Assembly (NCBI GenBank): GCA_944474755.1
Contig: OX104124.1
Span: 41,989,342 to 42,053,341 of the forward strand
From: Limnoperna fortunei
Taxonomy: Eukaryota; Mollusca; Bivalvia; Mytilida; Modiolidae
Length of the DNA: 64,000 nucleotides
Direction of reading: 5' to 3'
In this document: in pieces, positions 36,701 to 47,291 of the stretch
Position numbering within the stretch: the stretch's first letter is position 1
How the letters are laid out: the number at the start of each line of letters is the position of its first letter
Translations under genes and position numbers: made by a program
Notes under the pieces: generated by a model
Told to the model about the DNA's origin: nothing
The model's input: the letters and a program-made list of their open reading frames with translations, nothing else
The model's database searches: none

Positions 36701-39700
36701 AAAAATGCTCGGGATAGGGAGCTGTATCAGTATACCAATTTTCATTGAAATTGCTTTGGCAATTACTGAGATCTGACAACGGCCGTCATTTTTTTTCAAC
36801 GGCGGCCATTTTGAAAATGGCGGCCATTTTGAAAATTTCAAAAGTGGATTGCACAACTTCAGGTCACCCTTATTATGTTCCCAAAGTTTCATTTCGATCG
36901 GTTAAAAGATGAGCGAGAAAACGAGCGGACACTATTGCGAGGGGAAAAAGGAAAACATAAGAAATATGAAAATAATAATAATAATAATAATAAGAAACGG
37001 AGTAAAAACAATAAGTCGCCCGACACTTCGTGGTCGGCGACTTAATAATAAGAAACGGAGTAAAAACAATAAGTCGCCCGACACTTCGTGGTCGGCGACT
37101 TAATTTACGTTTCCCGAAACGTTGAAGTCGCCTCCCGTTCCGCACTTTTGACCGAGTAGAGGGAACTAAAAGTCAAGAGCACAACTTCATAACATGAGCT
37201 TTCAGTTGGCCAAGTTTCATTTCGATCGGTTAAAAGATGAGCGAGAAAACGAGCAAACTTTAAAACGGCCGCCATTTTGAAACCGGAAGTCGGACAAAAA
37301 ATTTTTTTTGCAAAAATGCTCAGGATAGTTAGCTGTATCAGTATACCAATTTTCATTGAAATTGCTCTGGCCATAACTGAGATCTGACAACGGCCGCCAT
37401 TTTGTAAAACTTTAAAACGGCCGCCATTTTGAAACCGGAAGTCGGACAAAAATTTTGAAAATAGTGGCATACTCAGGGTATCATAAACTACCTGTATACC
37501 AAATTTCGTTTAAATCGGATGACGTTTAAATTTTTACAGTTTTAGGGGGGATGGTGTTCGGATGGCGGCCATTTTGAAATGTCGGCCGCGTCAAATTTTT
37601 TTTTGCAAAAATGCTCGGGATAGGGAGCTGTATCAGTATACCAATTTTCATTGAAATTGCTTTGGCAATTACTGAGATCTGACAACGGCCGTCATTTTTT
37701 TTCAACGGCGGCCATTTTGAAAATGGCGGCATTTTGAAAATTTCAAAAGTGGATTGCACAACTTCAGGTCACCCTTATTATGTTCCCAAAGTTTCATTTC
37801 GATCGGTTAAAAGATGAGCGAGAAAACGAGCGGACAACATTGCGAGGGGAAAAAGGAAAACATAAGAAATATGAAAATAATTAAAATTTACGTTTCCCGA
37901 AACGTTGAAGTCGCCTCCCGTTCCGCACTTTTGACCGAGTAGAGGGAACTAAAAGTCAAGAGCACAACTTCATAACATGAGCTTTCAGTTGGCCAAGTTT
38001 CATTTCGATCGGTTAAAAGATGAGCGAGAAAACGAGCAAACTTTAAAACGGCCGCCATTTTGAAACCGGAAGTCGGACAAAAAATTTTTTTCGCAAAAAT
38101 GCTCAGGATAGTTAGCTGTATCAGTATACCAATTTTCATTGAAATTGCTCTGGCCATAACTGAGATCTGACAACGGCCGCCATTTTGTAAAACTTTAAAA
38201 CGGCCGCCATTTTGAAACCGGAAGTCGGACAAAACATTCTTAAATAGTGGCACACCTAGGGTATCATAAGCTACCTGTATACCAAATTTCGTCTAAATCG
38301 GATGACGTTTAAATTTTTACTTTTTTAGGGGGGTGGTGTTCGGATGGCGGCCATTTTGAAATGTCGGCCGCGGCAAATTTTTTTTTGCAAAAATGCTCGG
38401 GATAGTTAGTTGTACCAGTATACCAATTTTCATTGAAATTGCTTTGGCAATTACTGAGATCTGACAACGGCCATCATTTTTTCCACGGCGGCCATTTTGA
38501 AAATGGCGGCCATTTTGAAAATTTCAAAAGTGGATTGCACAACTTCAGGTCACCCTTAACATGTTCCCAAAGTTTCATTTCGATCGGTTAAAAGATGAGC
38601 GAGAAAACGAGCGGACAACATTGCGAGGGGAAAACATAAGAAATATGAAAATAATAATAATTAAAATTTACGTTTCCCGAAACGTTGAAGTCGCCTCCCG
38701 TTCCGCACTTTTGACCGAGTAGAGGGAACTAAAAGTCAAGAGCACAACTTCATAACATGAGCTTTCAGTTGGCCAAGTTTCATTTCGATCGGTTAAAAGA
38801 TGAGCGAGAAAACGAGCAAACTTTAAAACGGCCGCCATTTTGAAACCGGAAGTCGGACAAAAAATTTTTTTTGCAAAAATGCTCAGGATAGTTAGCTGTA
38901 TCAGTATACCAATTTTTATTGAAATTGCTCTGGCCATAACTGAGATCTGACAACGGCCGCCATTTTGTAAAACTTTAAAACGGCCGCCATTTTGAAACCG
39001 GAAGTCGGACAAAACATTCTTAAATAGTGGCACACTTAGGGTATCATAAGCTACCTGTATACCAAATTTCGTCTAAATCGGATGACGTTTAAATTTTTAC
39101 TTTTTTAGGGGGGTGGTGTTCGGATGGCGGCCATTTTGAAATGTCGGACGCGGCAAATTTTTTTTTGCAAAAATGCTCGGGATAGTTAGCTGTACCAGTA
39201 TACCAATTTTCATTGAAATTGCTTTGGCAATTACTGAGATCTGACAACGGCCATCATTTTTTCCACGGCGGCCATTTTGAAAATGGCGGCCATTTTGAAA
39301 ATTTCAAAAGTGGATTGCACAACTTCAGGTCACCCTTAACATGTTCCCAAAGTTTCATTTCGATCGGTTAAAAGATGAGCGAGAAAACGAGCGGACAACA
39401 TTGCGAGGGGAAAACATAAGAAATATGAAAATAATAATAATTAAAATTTACGTTTCCCGAAACGTTGAAGTCGCCTCCCGTTCCGCACTTTTGACCGAGT
39501 AGAGGGAACTAAAAGTCAAGAGCACAACTTCATAACATGAGCTTTCAGTTGGCCAAGTTTCATTTCGATCGGTTAAAAGATGAGCGAGAAAACGAGCAAA
39601 CTTTAAAACGGCCGCCATTTTGAAACCGGAAGTCGGACAAAAAATTTTTTTTGCAAAAATGCTCAGGATAGTTAGCTGTATCAGTATACCAATTTTCATT

Positions 39701-40193
39701 GAAATTGCTCTGGCCATAACTGAGATCTGACAACGGCCGCCATTTTGAAACCGGAAGTCGGACAAAACATTTTTAAATAGTGGCACACTTAGGGTATCAT
39801 AAGCTACCTGTATACCAAATTTCGTCTAAATCGGATGACGTTTAAATTTTTACATTTTTAGGGGGGTGGTGTTCGGATGGCGGCCATTTTGAAATGTCGG
39901 CCGCGTCAAATTTTTTTTTGCAAAAATGCTCGGGATAGTTAGCTGTACCAGTATACCAATTTTCATTGAAATTGCTTTGGCAATTACTGAGATCTGACAA
40001 CGGCCGTCATTTTTTTCAACGGCGGCCATTTTGAAAATGGCGGCCATTTTGAAAATTTCAAAAGTGGATTGCACAACTTCAGGTCACCCTTAACATGTTC
40101 CCAAAGTTTCATTTCGATCGGTTAAAAGATGAGCGAGAAAACGAGCGGACAACATTGCGAGGGGAAAACATAAGAAATATGAAAATAATAATA
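33731..40193 (+). repeat. Eight tandem subfamily A units with 776-906 bp periods
   Basis: Left-end hairpins at 33731, 34519, 35295, 36201, 37107, 37890, 38670 and 39450 give steps of 788, 776, 906, 906, 783, 780 and 780 bases. The two 906-base units include two terminal-hairpin cassettes each and differ from each other at only a few positions. I count six GCCATTTTG core motifs in the 38670-39449 unit. Minus-strand open frames of 112-121 codons in each unit follow the DNA repeat. Confidence 0.85.
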
Positions 40194-40481
40194 ATAAGAA
40201 ACGGAGTAAAAACAATAAGTCGCCCGACACTTCGTGGTCGGCGACTTAATAATAAGAAACGGAGTAAAAACAATAAGTCGCCCGACACTTCGTGGTCGGC
40301 GACTTAATAATAATAAGAAACGGAGTAAAAACAATAAGTCGCCCGACACTTCGTGGTCGGCGACTTAATAATAATAAGAAACGGAGTAAAAACAATAAGT
40401 CGCCCGACACTTCGTGGTCGGCGACTTAATAAGAAACAGAGTAAAAACAATAAGTCTCCAAACTTCGTTTGGGAGACTTAA
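40194..40481 (+). repeat. Tandem terminal-hairpin cassettes (five)
   Basis: Four copies of a cassette of about 58-61 bases with gaaacggagtaaaaacaata and the AAGTCGCC...GGCGACTT hairpin. A fifth follows with a changed hairpin (AAGTCTCCAAA, CTTCG, TTTGGGAGACTT, 40452-40479). Confidence 0.82.
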
Positions 40482-40485
40482 TTAA

Positions 40486-41495
40486 ACATGATTATGATCT
40501 AATAGATCATATCTGGCTCCCAAACGACCCTCCCGTGGACACTGGAGTTCAGACATCCATTCACAGCAACTTTATCTTCCAGGAAACCAAGTTTTGTGCA
40601 AATTTTATCATTTAAAAATTTTGTCGGCCATCTTGGATTCAAAATGGCTGCCATAAAAAGTCGACATGTGCGTCATATGGTGTGGTATACTCTACATATA
40701 TTCCAATTTTCTGCGAAATCGTAAACTTTTGGATTTATAAAGATTTATTTTTCATTTTCAAAATGGCCGCCATTGTAAGATGGTCGCCATGATCAAATTC
40801 AAATTTTAATGACTAACATTAGATCGCAACATGGTAATCTACCTAAAAACAAAGTTTCTTGCGATTCCGATTATTTTGAATTTTTGGCGGCCATCTTGTA
40901 TTCAAAATGGCCTCCACAAAAAGTCAACATGTGCATCATATGGTGCGGTATAACATACTCTACTTATATTCCAATTGTCATCGAAATCCGTTAACTTTTG
41001 GATTTTTTAAAGATTTATTTTCATTTTTAAAAAAGGCCGCCATTTTAAGATGGCCGGCATGATCAAATTCAAATTTAATGACTAACATCTGATCGTAACA
41101 TGGCAATCAACATAAAAACCAAGTTTCGTGCGATTCCGAGCATTTGAATTTTTGGCGGCCATCTTGGATTCAAAATGGCCGCCATAAAAAGTCAACATGT
41201 GCGTCATATGGTGCGGTATAACATACTCTACCTATATTCCAATTTTCACCGAAATTCGTTAACTTTGGATTTTTAAGGATTTTTTCATTTTCAAAATGGC
41301 CGCCAATTTTAAATTTTTAAACATGAAAGGCACAACTTCACATCATGACCTATTTTTATGTGAAGTTTCATGTCGATCCAATTTACGGTCTCTGAGAAAA
41401 CAGTCGGACAAAATTCTGGCGGAAAGTGGAAGAAAAAAATAATAAGAAACGGAGCAAAAACAATATGTCTCTCAAACTTTCGTTTGGGAGCCATA
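40486..41495 (+). mobile_element. Array element, subfamily B, complete copy
   Basis: Left hairpin TATGATC, TAATA, GATCATA, followed by tag TGGCTCCCAAACGA (40514-40527). Right end TCGTTTGGGAGCCA (41480-41493) is its exact reverse complement. The interior has GGCCATCTTGGATTCAAAA blocks instead of the A-type interior. Confidence 0.75.
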
Positions 41496-42570
41496 ATTTA
41501 AACATGATTATGATCCTATGGATCATATCTGGCTCCCAAACGACCCCCATGGACACTCGAGTTCAGAAATCCATTCACAGCAACTTTATCTTCCAGGAAA
41601 CCAAGTTTCGTGCAAATCGTAGCAATTTCCAATTTTGTCGGCCATCTTGGATTCAAAATGGCTGCCATAAAACGTCAACATGTGCGTCATATGGTGCGGT
41701 ATAACATACTCTACTTATATCCCAATTTTCAGCGAAATTCGTTAATGTTTGAATTTTTTAAGGATTTATTTTCATTTTCGAAATGGCAGCCATTTTAAGA
41801 TGGCGGTCATGATCAAATTGAGATTTTGATGACTAACATCTGATCGCAACATGGTAATCTACCTAAAAACCAAGTTTCGTGCGATTCCGACTATTTTGAA
41901 ATTTTGGCGCCATCTTGGATTCAAAATGGCCGCCATAAAAAGTCAACATGTGTGTCATATGGTGCGGTATAATATACTCTACTTATATTCCAATTTTCGT
42001 CGAAATCAGTAAACTTTTGGATTTTTAAGGATTTTTTTCATTTTCAAAATGGCCGCCATTTCGAAACCGGAAGTCGGACAAAATTTTTTTGGCAAAAATG
42101 ATCATGATATTTAGCTGTATCAGTATGCCAATTTTCATTGAAATTGCTCTGACCATTACTGAGATCTGACAACGGTCACTATTTTTTAATACGGCGGCCA
42201 TTTTGAAAATTGCAAAAGTGGATTGCACAACTTCAGGTCACCTTTAACATGTTCCCAAAGTTTCATCTTGATTGGACATTGCGTCCCAGAGAAAATGTGC
42301 GGAAAAGATTGAACGGAAAGAAAAATGAAAGAAAGAAAAAAAGAAAGAAAGAAAGAAAGAAGAATAATAATAAGAAACCGGACAAAAACAATATGTCTCC
42401 CAAAACTTCGTTTGGGAGACATAATAATAATAATAATAAGAAGAAGAAACGGAGCAAAAACAATATGTCTCCCAAACTTTCGTTTGGGAGCCATAATAAT
42501 AATAATAATAATAATAAGAAACGGTGCAAAAACAATAAGTCGCCAAAACTTCGTTTTAGGCGATTTAATC
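41496..42570 (+). mobile_element. Array element, subfamily B left part joined to A-type right part, with three terminal hairpins
   Basis: Left tag TGGCTCCCAAACGA (41530-41543) and B-type interior to about 42060, then A-type interior (gaaaccggaagtcggacaaa). The right end has three hairpin cassettes, near 42393-42422, 42464-42495 and 42537-42568. The second contains TCGTTTGGGAGCCA (42480-42493), the reverse complement of the left tag. A (GAAA)n run lies at 42330-42360. Confidence 0.7.
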
Positions 42571-42889
42571 AATAATCCAATACCTGTGAATAGAAAGTCA
42601 AATATGCAGTGGTAAACCACATATTACAGAAATTTGTTACCTGTAAATGGCAGCTAGCCTGCTGTACGGGTACATTTCTTGTTACTTTAACTTCACTCTT
42701 TCTCTTCGGAAACAGTATTGTTTGTTTACTTGCTTGATTGGTTACAATAGCTGAAATCTGATATATAGGTGATTTTGAATACAAGTGACTTACTCGTTTA
42801 AAGAAGTGACAAATAGTTACTCGCAAATATTGTTTACTTGCTCTGATTTTGTTGTTTTGAATTCAATTTTATTTTATTTTAAATTTTAG

Positions 42890-42997
42890 GTATGGACATA
42901 TAAAATGATCCAGCTTTGTGTCAGGTTAGATATTCGTCTTATAAGATACAGTTCATAACTAGCTGTACCGAAGAAGGAACATTTGTCTGTCAGTTTG
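42890..42997 (+). pseudogene. Gene 2 exon D', end of lectin-like domain, with TAA and GC donor
   Basis: Acceptor attttag; 108 bases, phase 1 to phase 1. Reads MDI, stop (42901-42903), NDPALCQVRYSSYKIQF, then ITSCTEEGTFVCQF. It matches gene 1 exon D at Cys spacing and ending. The donor position reads gcaagt instead of gt. A few GC donors are functional, so this alone does not disable it. Confidence 0.7.
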
Positions 42998-43436
42998 GCA
43001 AGTGTTAACGTTATAGTACATTGACCTGGATTTTTTTATTGTTTAATGCTATTATAAACAAATTGGTATGCACGTTATAGAACCCTAAAATCCCAATTAA
43101 TTTTTAAAATGTCAATATTTGTTATAAAGATTTTAAAGCTATTAATTATTACATGAGCGATTAAGCACAAATTCATTGAATAATTAAATAAACGATCAGG
43201 TAATTTGGTATTTTTTCAGACTTCATGGACAACAAATCAAGCATATCAACATGTATTTTGTACCTTTCAATTGAGATTTTAATAAAAAAAATATATGCTA
43301 GATTGTTTCGACACATAATATAGTAGTTAAACTGTCGATTGCAGTTTAATCTTTAGAATATAGAAAAGCGTGTGTTGTACTACTTGTTAGTGGTGGTTTA
43401 GATTTCAAAATGACTCGGTTCTAAAATTCTGATTGG

Positions 43437-43495
43437 ACGAATATCTAACATGACACCAAGCTGGATCATTTTGTATGGCAATACCTAAAATATAA
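43437..43495 (-). pseudogene. Inverted partial copy of exon D
   Basis: Read on the minus strand: acceptor tattttag, then GIAIQNDPAWCHVRYSS. This matches the first half of exon D' at 42890, with CAA in place of its TAA. Similarity stops after about 58 bases, so it is a fragment. The pair forms an inverted repeat with about 500 bases between the arms. Confidence 0.75.
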
Positions 43496-43499
43496 AATT

Positions 43500-45064
43500 T
43501 TGACTTAATTTCATTAAAAGACCTGGTCGCGGGTTTGCACTTCGCGCAGTTCGGACAAACATTATTTTCTAGTACCCATCGTTAAGATCTTCAACACACC
43601 AAAATGTAACTCTCAAATGTAAGTGTGTTTAGTTAAAATAATTTGGAAAGTCTAGTTTAGCTAAAACTAAACCGATCAAACCAAGGGACTTTTTATTTAC
43701 TTTATCGATTATAGTGGCTAAGTTGTCATGACATTTAAATATTTCTGACCTGCTAGTCAACTAGGGTCGCTAAGTGTAGTTGATTGCGCTATATTTATGA
43801 GAATTTATTACTAATTTTTTTAAACGAAGGTGGGGATTTTCATATGCAAATCGGGGATCTACTATTGCTTAACGTTGTGTCATCACTCAGATTCGATCCT
43901 TAATTAATTCGGGCAAGGTATGGTCAACTCCAACATTAAATTAGAAGAGAATGTCAGTTTTCTATCGAGTGTTTCCATCTGTACTGTGTTTTAGGATGTA
44001 CACGTAGCGGGAAACATTGCACAAATTGGCGTAAGGCCCCATTTAAACCAAACCATCTGTTACGTGCCTAAAACCAGAAGAAACCTATAACATTGTTTGA
44101 ATATACATATAAGAAACATAATGGCTGCCTGATATCAAGTTGTATATGGAAACGTAAATAAAAACATGAAAAGTATCGCAGAAGATTTTTTTCAAATTTT
44201 GTATTTTAGACCTCATAACAATGTTTCCGTTGTTGATAAATATGATTATTTGTCTATTTAATATCCCAGTAAATCTTTTTGGAAAAAAATCATCGTAATT
44301 TTAATTTAGATTTTTTTCTAATGAATTGTATGCATCATTTCTTATTTTATTTCATCTTGGAGAAAAATATGCTACCACTTTACAAATATTTGCATTGGAA
44401 ATTCTCAAAAATTTCAAAAACAAATAGTCTTCATATTTTAAATTGTTCCACAGTAAGGATTTTCCTCCAACGTTTCACAGTTATAAAATATGTACTATAC
44501 ATGAATTGAAGTCAAATCCTCTCATTATATTAAAATCATAAAATTCATATTAATGAGTTGAAAGTTAGCATTTTGTTAAATGTTGAACCTCTTTGCCCTT
44601 ATTATATTGTGACATGAGATTGAAAAACGACTTTTGTCTGTGTCAATAAAATAGACAGGCCAATACAAAGCCAGTGACATGTGTATCAAAAAATATCAAC
44701 GCATTTTAGCTGCTTTAATATATTTATTGTAGTATAATTCAAAAACAGTTAAGCCAATAAATAACAGATAACAACGTAAATTGTAGTCCCGCAATATAAG
44801 ACATATGTCGTTAAATTTCTTCATCTGGTTGACTGTGTTGATTTATTGTCGACAATTTGTTTACACTTAAAAATACTACTAATTATACTATAAAATATAT
44901 TGTTGTTGGAAACTATAGTTCATTTCTCTTCTTCCTATATATTTTCTCGAATGTTTCAATCCTTCACTGTTTACGACGGCGAACTTCGAACAATTTAATA
45001 TATAAAATTGATGCTGACGACTGTAGGAACCAGCAATTTAGAGCACCTATTAATCTTATTTTAG
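43500..45064. other. Gene 2 intron D'-E', no exon seen
   Basis: AT-rich, with only scattered short frames. No repeat from elsewhere in the window was recognised. Confidence 0.3.
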
Positions 45065-45091
45065 CTGTAGAAGACGTTCAAGACATGTCAG
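45065..45091 (+). pseudogene. Gene 2 exon E', stalk
   Basis: 27 bases after ttttag and before gtattg, phase 1 to phase 1, encoding AVEDVQDMS. It is assigned because it holds the place and phases of gene 1 exon E. Confidence 0.45.
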
Positions 45092-45959
45092 GTATTGTTA
45101 GAATTTACATTTAATTTACATGTATCTTTTAAATCATAGTTAGGAGTATGGTGTCTGGTTTGGGCTAGTTATTATTGTTTTTGAGAAACGTTGTTTATAC
45201 AGCTTATTATTATCATTTAGACATTTATTTTTCTAGTTATTAATCCTTACAATAAACTATTGTATTTTTCGCTCTTTTCAAGTTCGATCTGATATTTGTG
45301 GAAACTATAGAGATTCTTTATCAAGAATTGACTGGCACCATACTTGTATGATTTCTAGTATTAGACTCACAGATCTATCCAGCTCATTTCTAGATGGCGT
45401 ATAGTGGAAGCCTTTTCGTTGGGGATTAAAATAAAGAAAGTCTTTTCGGTAACTATAGCGAGTAACGTGTTTGGTTAGTGCCACGCATTTTGAACGAGGA
45501 TGACTCCTTTTGCAAATTTTGAAAAAAGAGTATGCTTAAATCCATACAAAGGCTAAAAATTTGTGCATCTACCGATTGCTCCATACTTTTCAATTGGCAC
45601 AACTTTGTTCATGATGCATAATATTTTTGGTCCATCAGTTTTCCTTGTTGATTAATTGAGTCTGAACTTGTTATGGTCCGGTATGTAGATATTGCTCGCT
45701 GGGAGCAACGATTCCAATTAATCAATAGTATACTTAATAAACTAGGGGATTGCTGTTCAAACATATTGTTTGGTAGTTTCAATCATACTTAAGTATACTT
45801 ATTTTACCTTAATAGACCAAGTGCCTTTTAGAGATCGAGGGGATTTTTCACCTCATTTATTCTCCTGTCTCTTAAAAAACTTAACACAATACACAGAAAA
45901 CTACTTTAAGAATACTCAAAACGCAGTTTTATTTCATCAATAATGTTTAATAATTCAAG

Positions 45960-46035
45960 GTACAATAGCTGGAATTCTAGTAGCTGCTACTGTTATTGTC
46001 GTGGGGCTTGTAATATTGATGTTTGCACCGAAACG
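45960..46035 (+). pseudogene. Gene 2 exon F', transmembrane helix
   Basis: Acceptor ttcaag, donor gtaatg, phase 1 to phase 2. Encodes GTIAGILVAATVIVVGLVIL then MFAPKR. It is homologous to gene 1 exon F, and open. Confidence 0.72.
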
Positions 46036-46259
46036 GTAATGTTACATTAATGGATAAAGCACTTACTTTTCAAGAAACAAAAAAGTATCGGAAAGTTCAG
46101 TTCTATTCATATTGACAGTTAATATTCTGTATTGTAGTCTTTTATTATTTTCGAGCATTTGAAAATTAGTTAAAAACTGTTCATGTTATTTAATAACATA
46201 ACTGCATACTAAATACACACAGTGGCGGGTATTATATTAGACTCCACGTATGGTAATGA

Positions 46260-46790
46260 GTGTCCGTCTGTCCGTGCCTCGGTAGCTTCGAGATGATAAC
46301 TTAAAATACGCGTCAAAAGATTTTGTGTAAAATTGCACATGCGTTACGTACTATAAAACAAAGAGATCGAGATCCATTTTCAGCACAACCCAAGCTTTCG
46401 ACTTATGCCAATTCATATTTGTGTAACAGTTGTTGGTTTTCATATGAACATTTGAAAACGCGTCAACATATGTTGTTTAAATTTTGCACAGGTGTTAAGT
46501 ACTATAAAATAAAGATCACGTTTAATTTTCAGCACAATCCACAATTTGTAGTTTTCGACTTAGGCCATTTTTTTTTGTCCACAGGTGACTGTTTCTAAAA
46601 TGGCTTTTGTTTCAAAAGATAACTTGAAAAACAGATTTTGTTAAAACTTAGCACAGCTGTTGCGTACTATAAAATGAAAATTAAGTTGAATTTTCAGCAC
46701 AATTCCATATGTAGTTCTTGTGTTGTGCCAAATTCGAAATTATCTTTATAGGTCCAAGGTCAAGGTAAAAATTGTCTTCTAAGATGGAAT
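46260..46790 (+). repeat. Degenerate tandem repeat, about 155-bp units
   Basis: Three diverged copies of a segment with gtactataaaa(c/t) followed by attttcagcacaa(c/t)cc, near 46335, 46490 and 46655, in the intron between the transmembrane and tail exons. Confidence 0.6.
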
Positions 46791-47291
46791 TTGTTCCTAT
46801 ATTGTAAATAAGTATAATGTGTTTAGGAATAATAAAAACAATGCAACGTGGAGGGGTATAATTTAATGTCCCATTAAAAGCCCTATATTTTTATCTTGTC
46901 ATGCGTGGATATCCATATTTCGTTTTTTATTCTTTTTTGCTGTTGCTGATGCTCACATAAACTGAAATTAAACAATCAATGACAATACATAAGATCATCA
47001 TTTAATTAGCATAATTGTGTTTGTTGTATGTAGTACTGGCAAATTATCTTTCATTCTAGACAGTTCATTAAATTTAATTCCTGTAAACACTGTAGTTATA
47101 TCGCATGTGTGAACATAAATAAACGGTGAATTCGAGTCCAGCAAACAATATGTTAGCTATATTCAAGACGTATACACATCTAGGTAAGGCAGAACCACAA
47201 TGCGCTTCCTCTTATAGATGTGTATCACATGGCAAGAAAAGTTGCATTCTAAAAAAGAAAAAACTTGACCACCAATTTTTACATATTGCAG

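Larger units (their letters stand above)
30576..42570 (+). mobile_element. 12 kb array of non-coding hairpin-ended elements with GGCCATTTTGAA repeats
   Basis: At least 15 element copies lie head to tail in gene 2 intron C'-D'. Starts are marked by short perfect hairpins at 30576, 31174, 32022, 32641, 33102, 33731, 34519, 35295, 36201, 37107, 37890, 38670, 39450, about 40487 and about 41498. Ends, where kept, carry gaaacggagtaaaaacaata and a terminal hairpin, usually after an (AAT)n run. No protein domain is encoded. Short open frames rich in FKMAA, SKWPP and QNGGR are translations of the motif in three frames. The plan (short end signals, 3' hairpin, microsatellite, tandem arrays, no TIR) resembles Helentron-associated HINE/pearl-type elements of bivalves. 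That link is inference. Confidence 0.72.

Noticed and set aside
31172..39786. Conserved minus-strand frames of 94-121 codons repeated in nearly every array unit
   Set aside because: They recur because the DNA unit recurs. They have no domain, their content (FKMAA, SKWPP, QNGGR) is the repeat word in three frames, and equally long frames exist on the plus strand of the same units.
30576..42570. CRISPR-like array
   Set aside because: The repeats are hundreds of bases long with no unique spacers of constant size, and the genome is plainly eukaryotic.
42186..42620. Overlapping long frames on both strands at the right end of the array
   Set aside because: Translations of (GAAA)n, (AAT)n and hairpin cassettes; low complexity.
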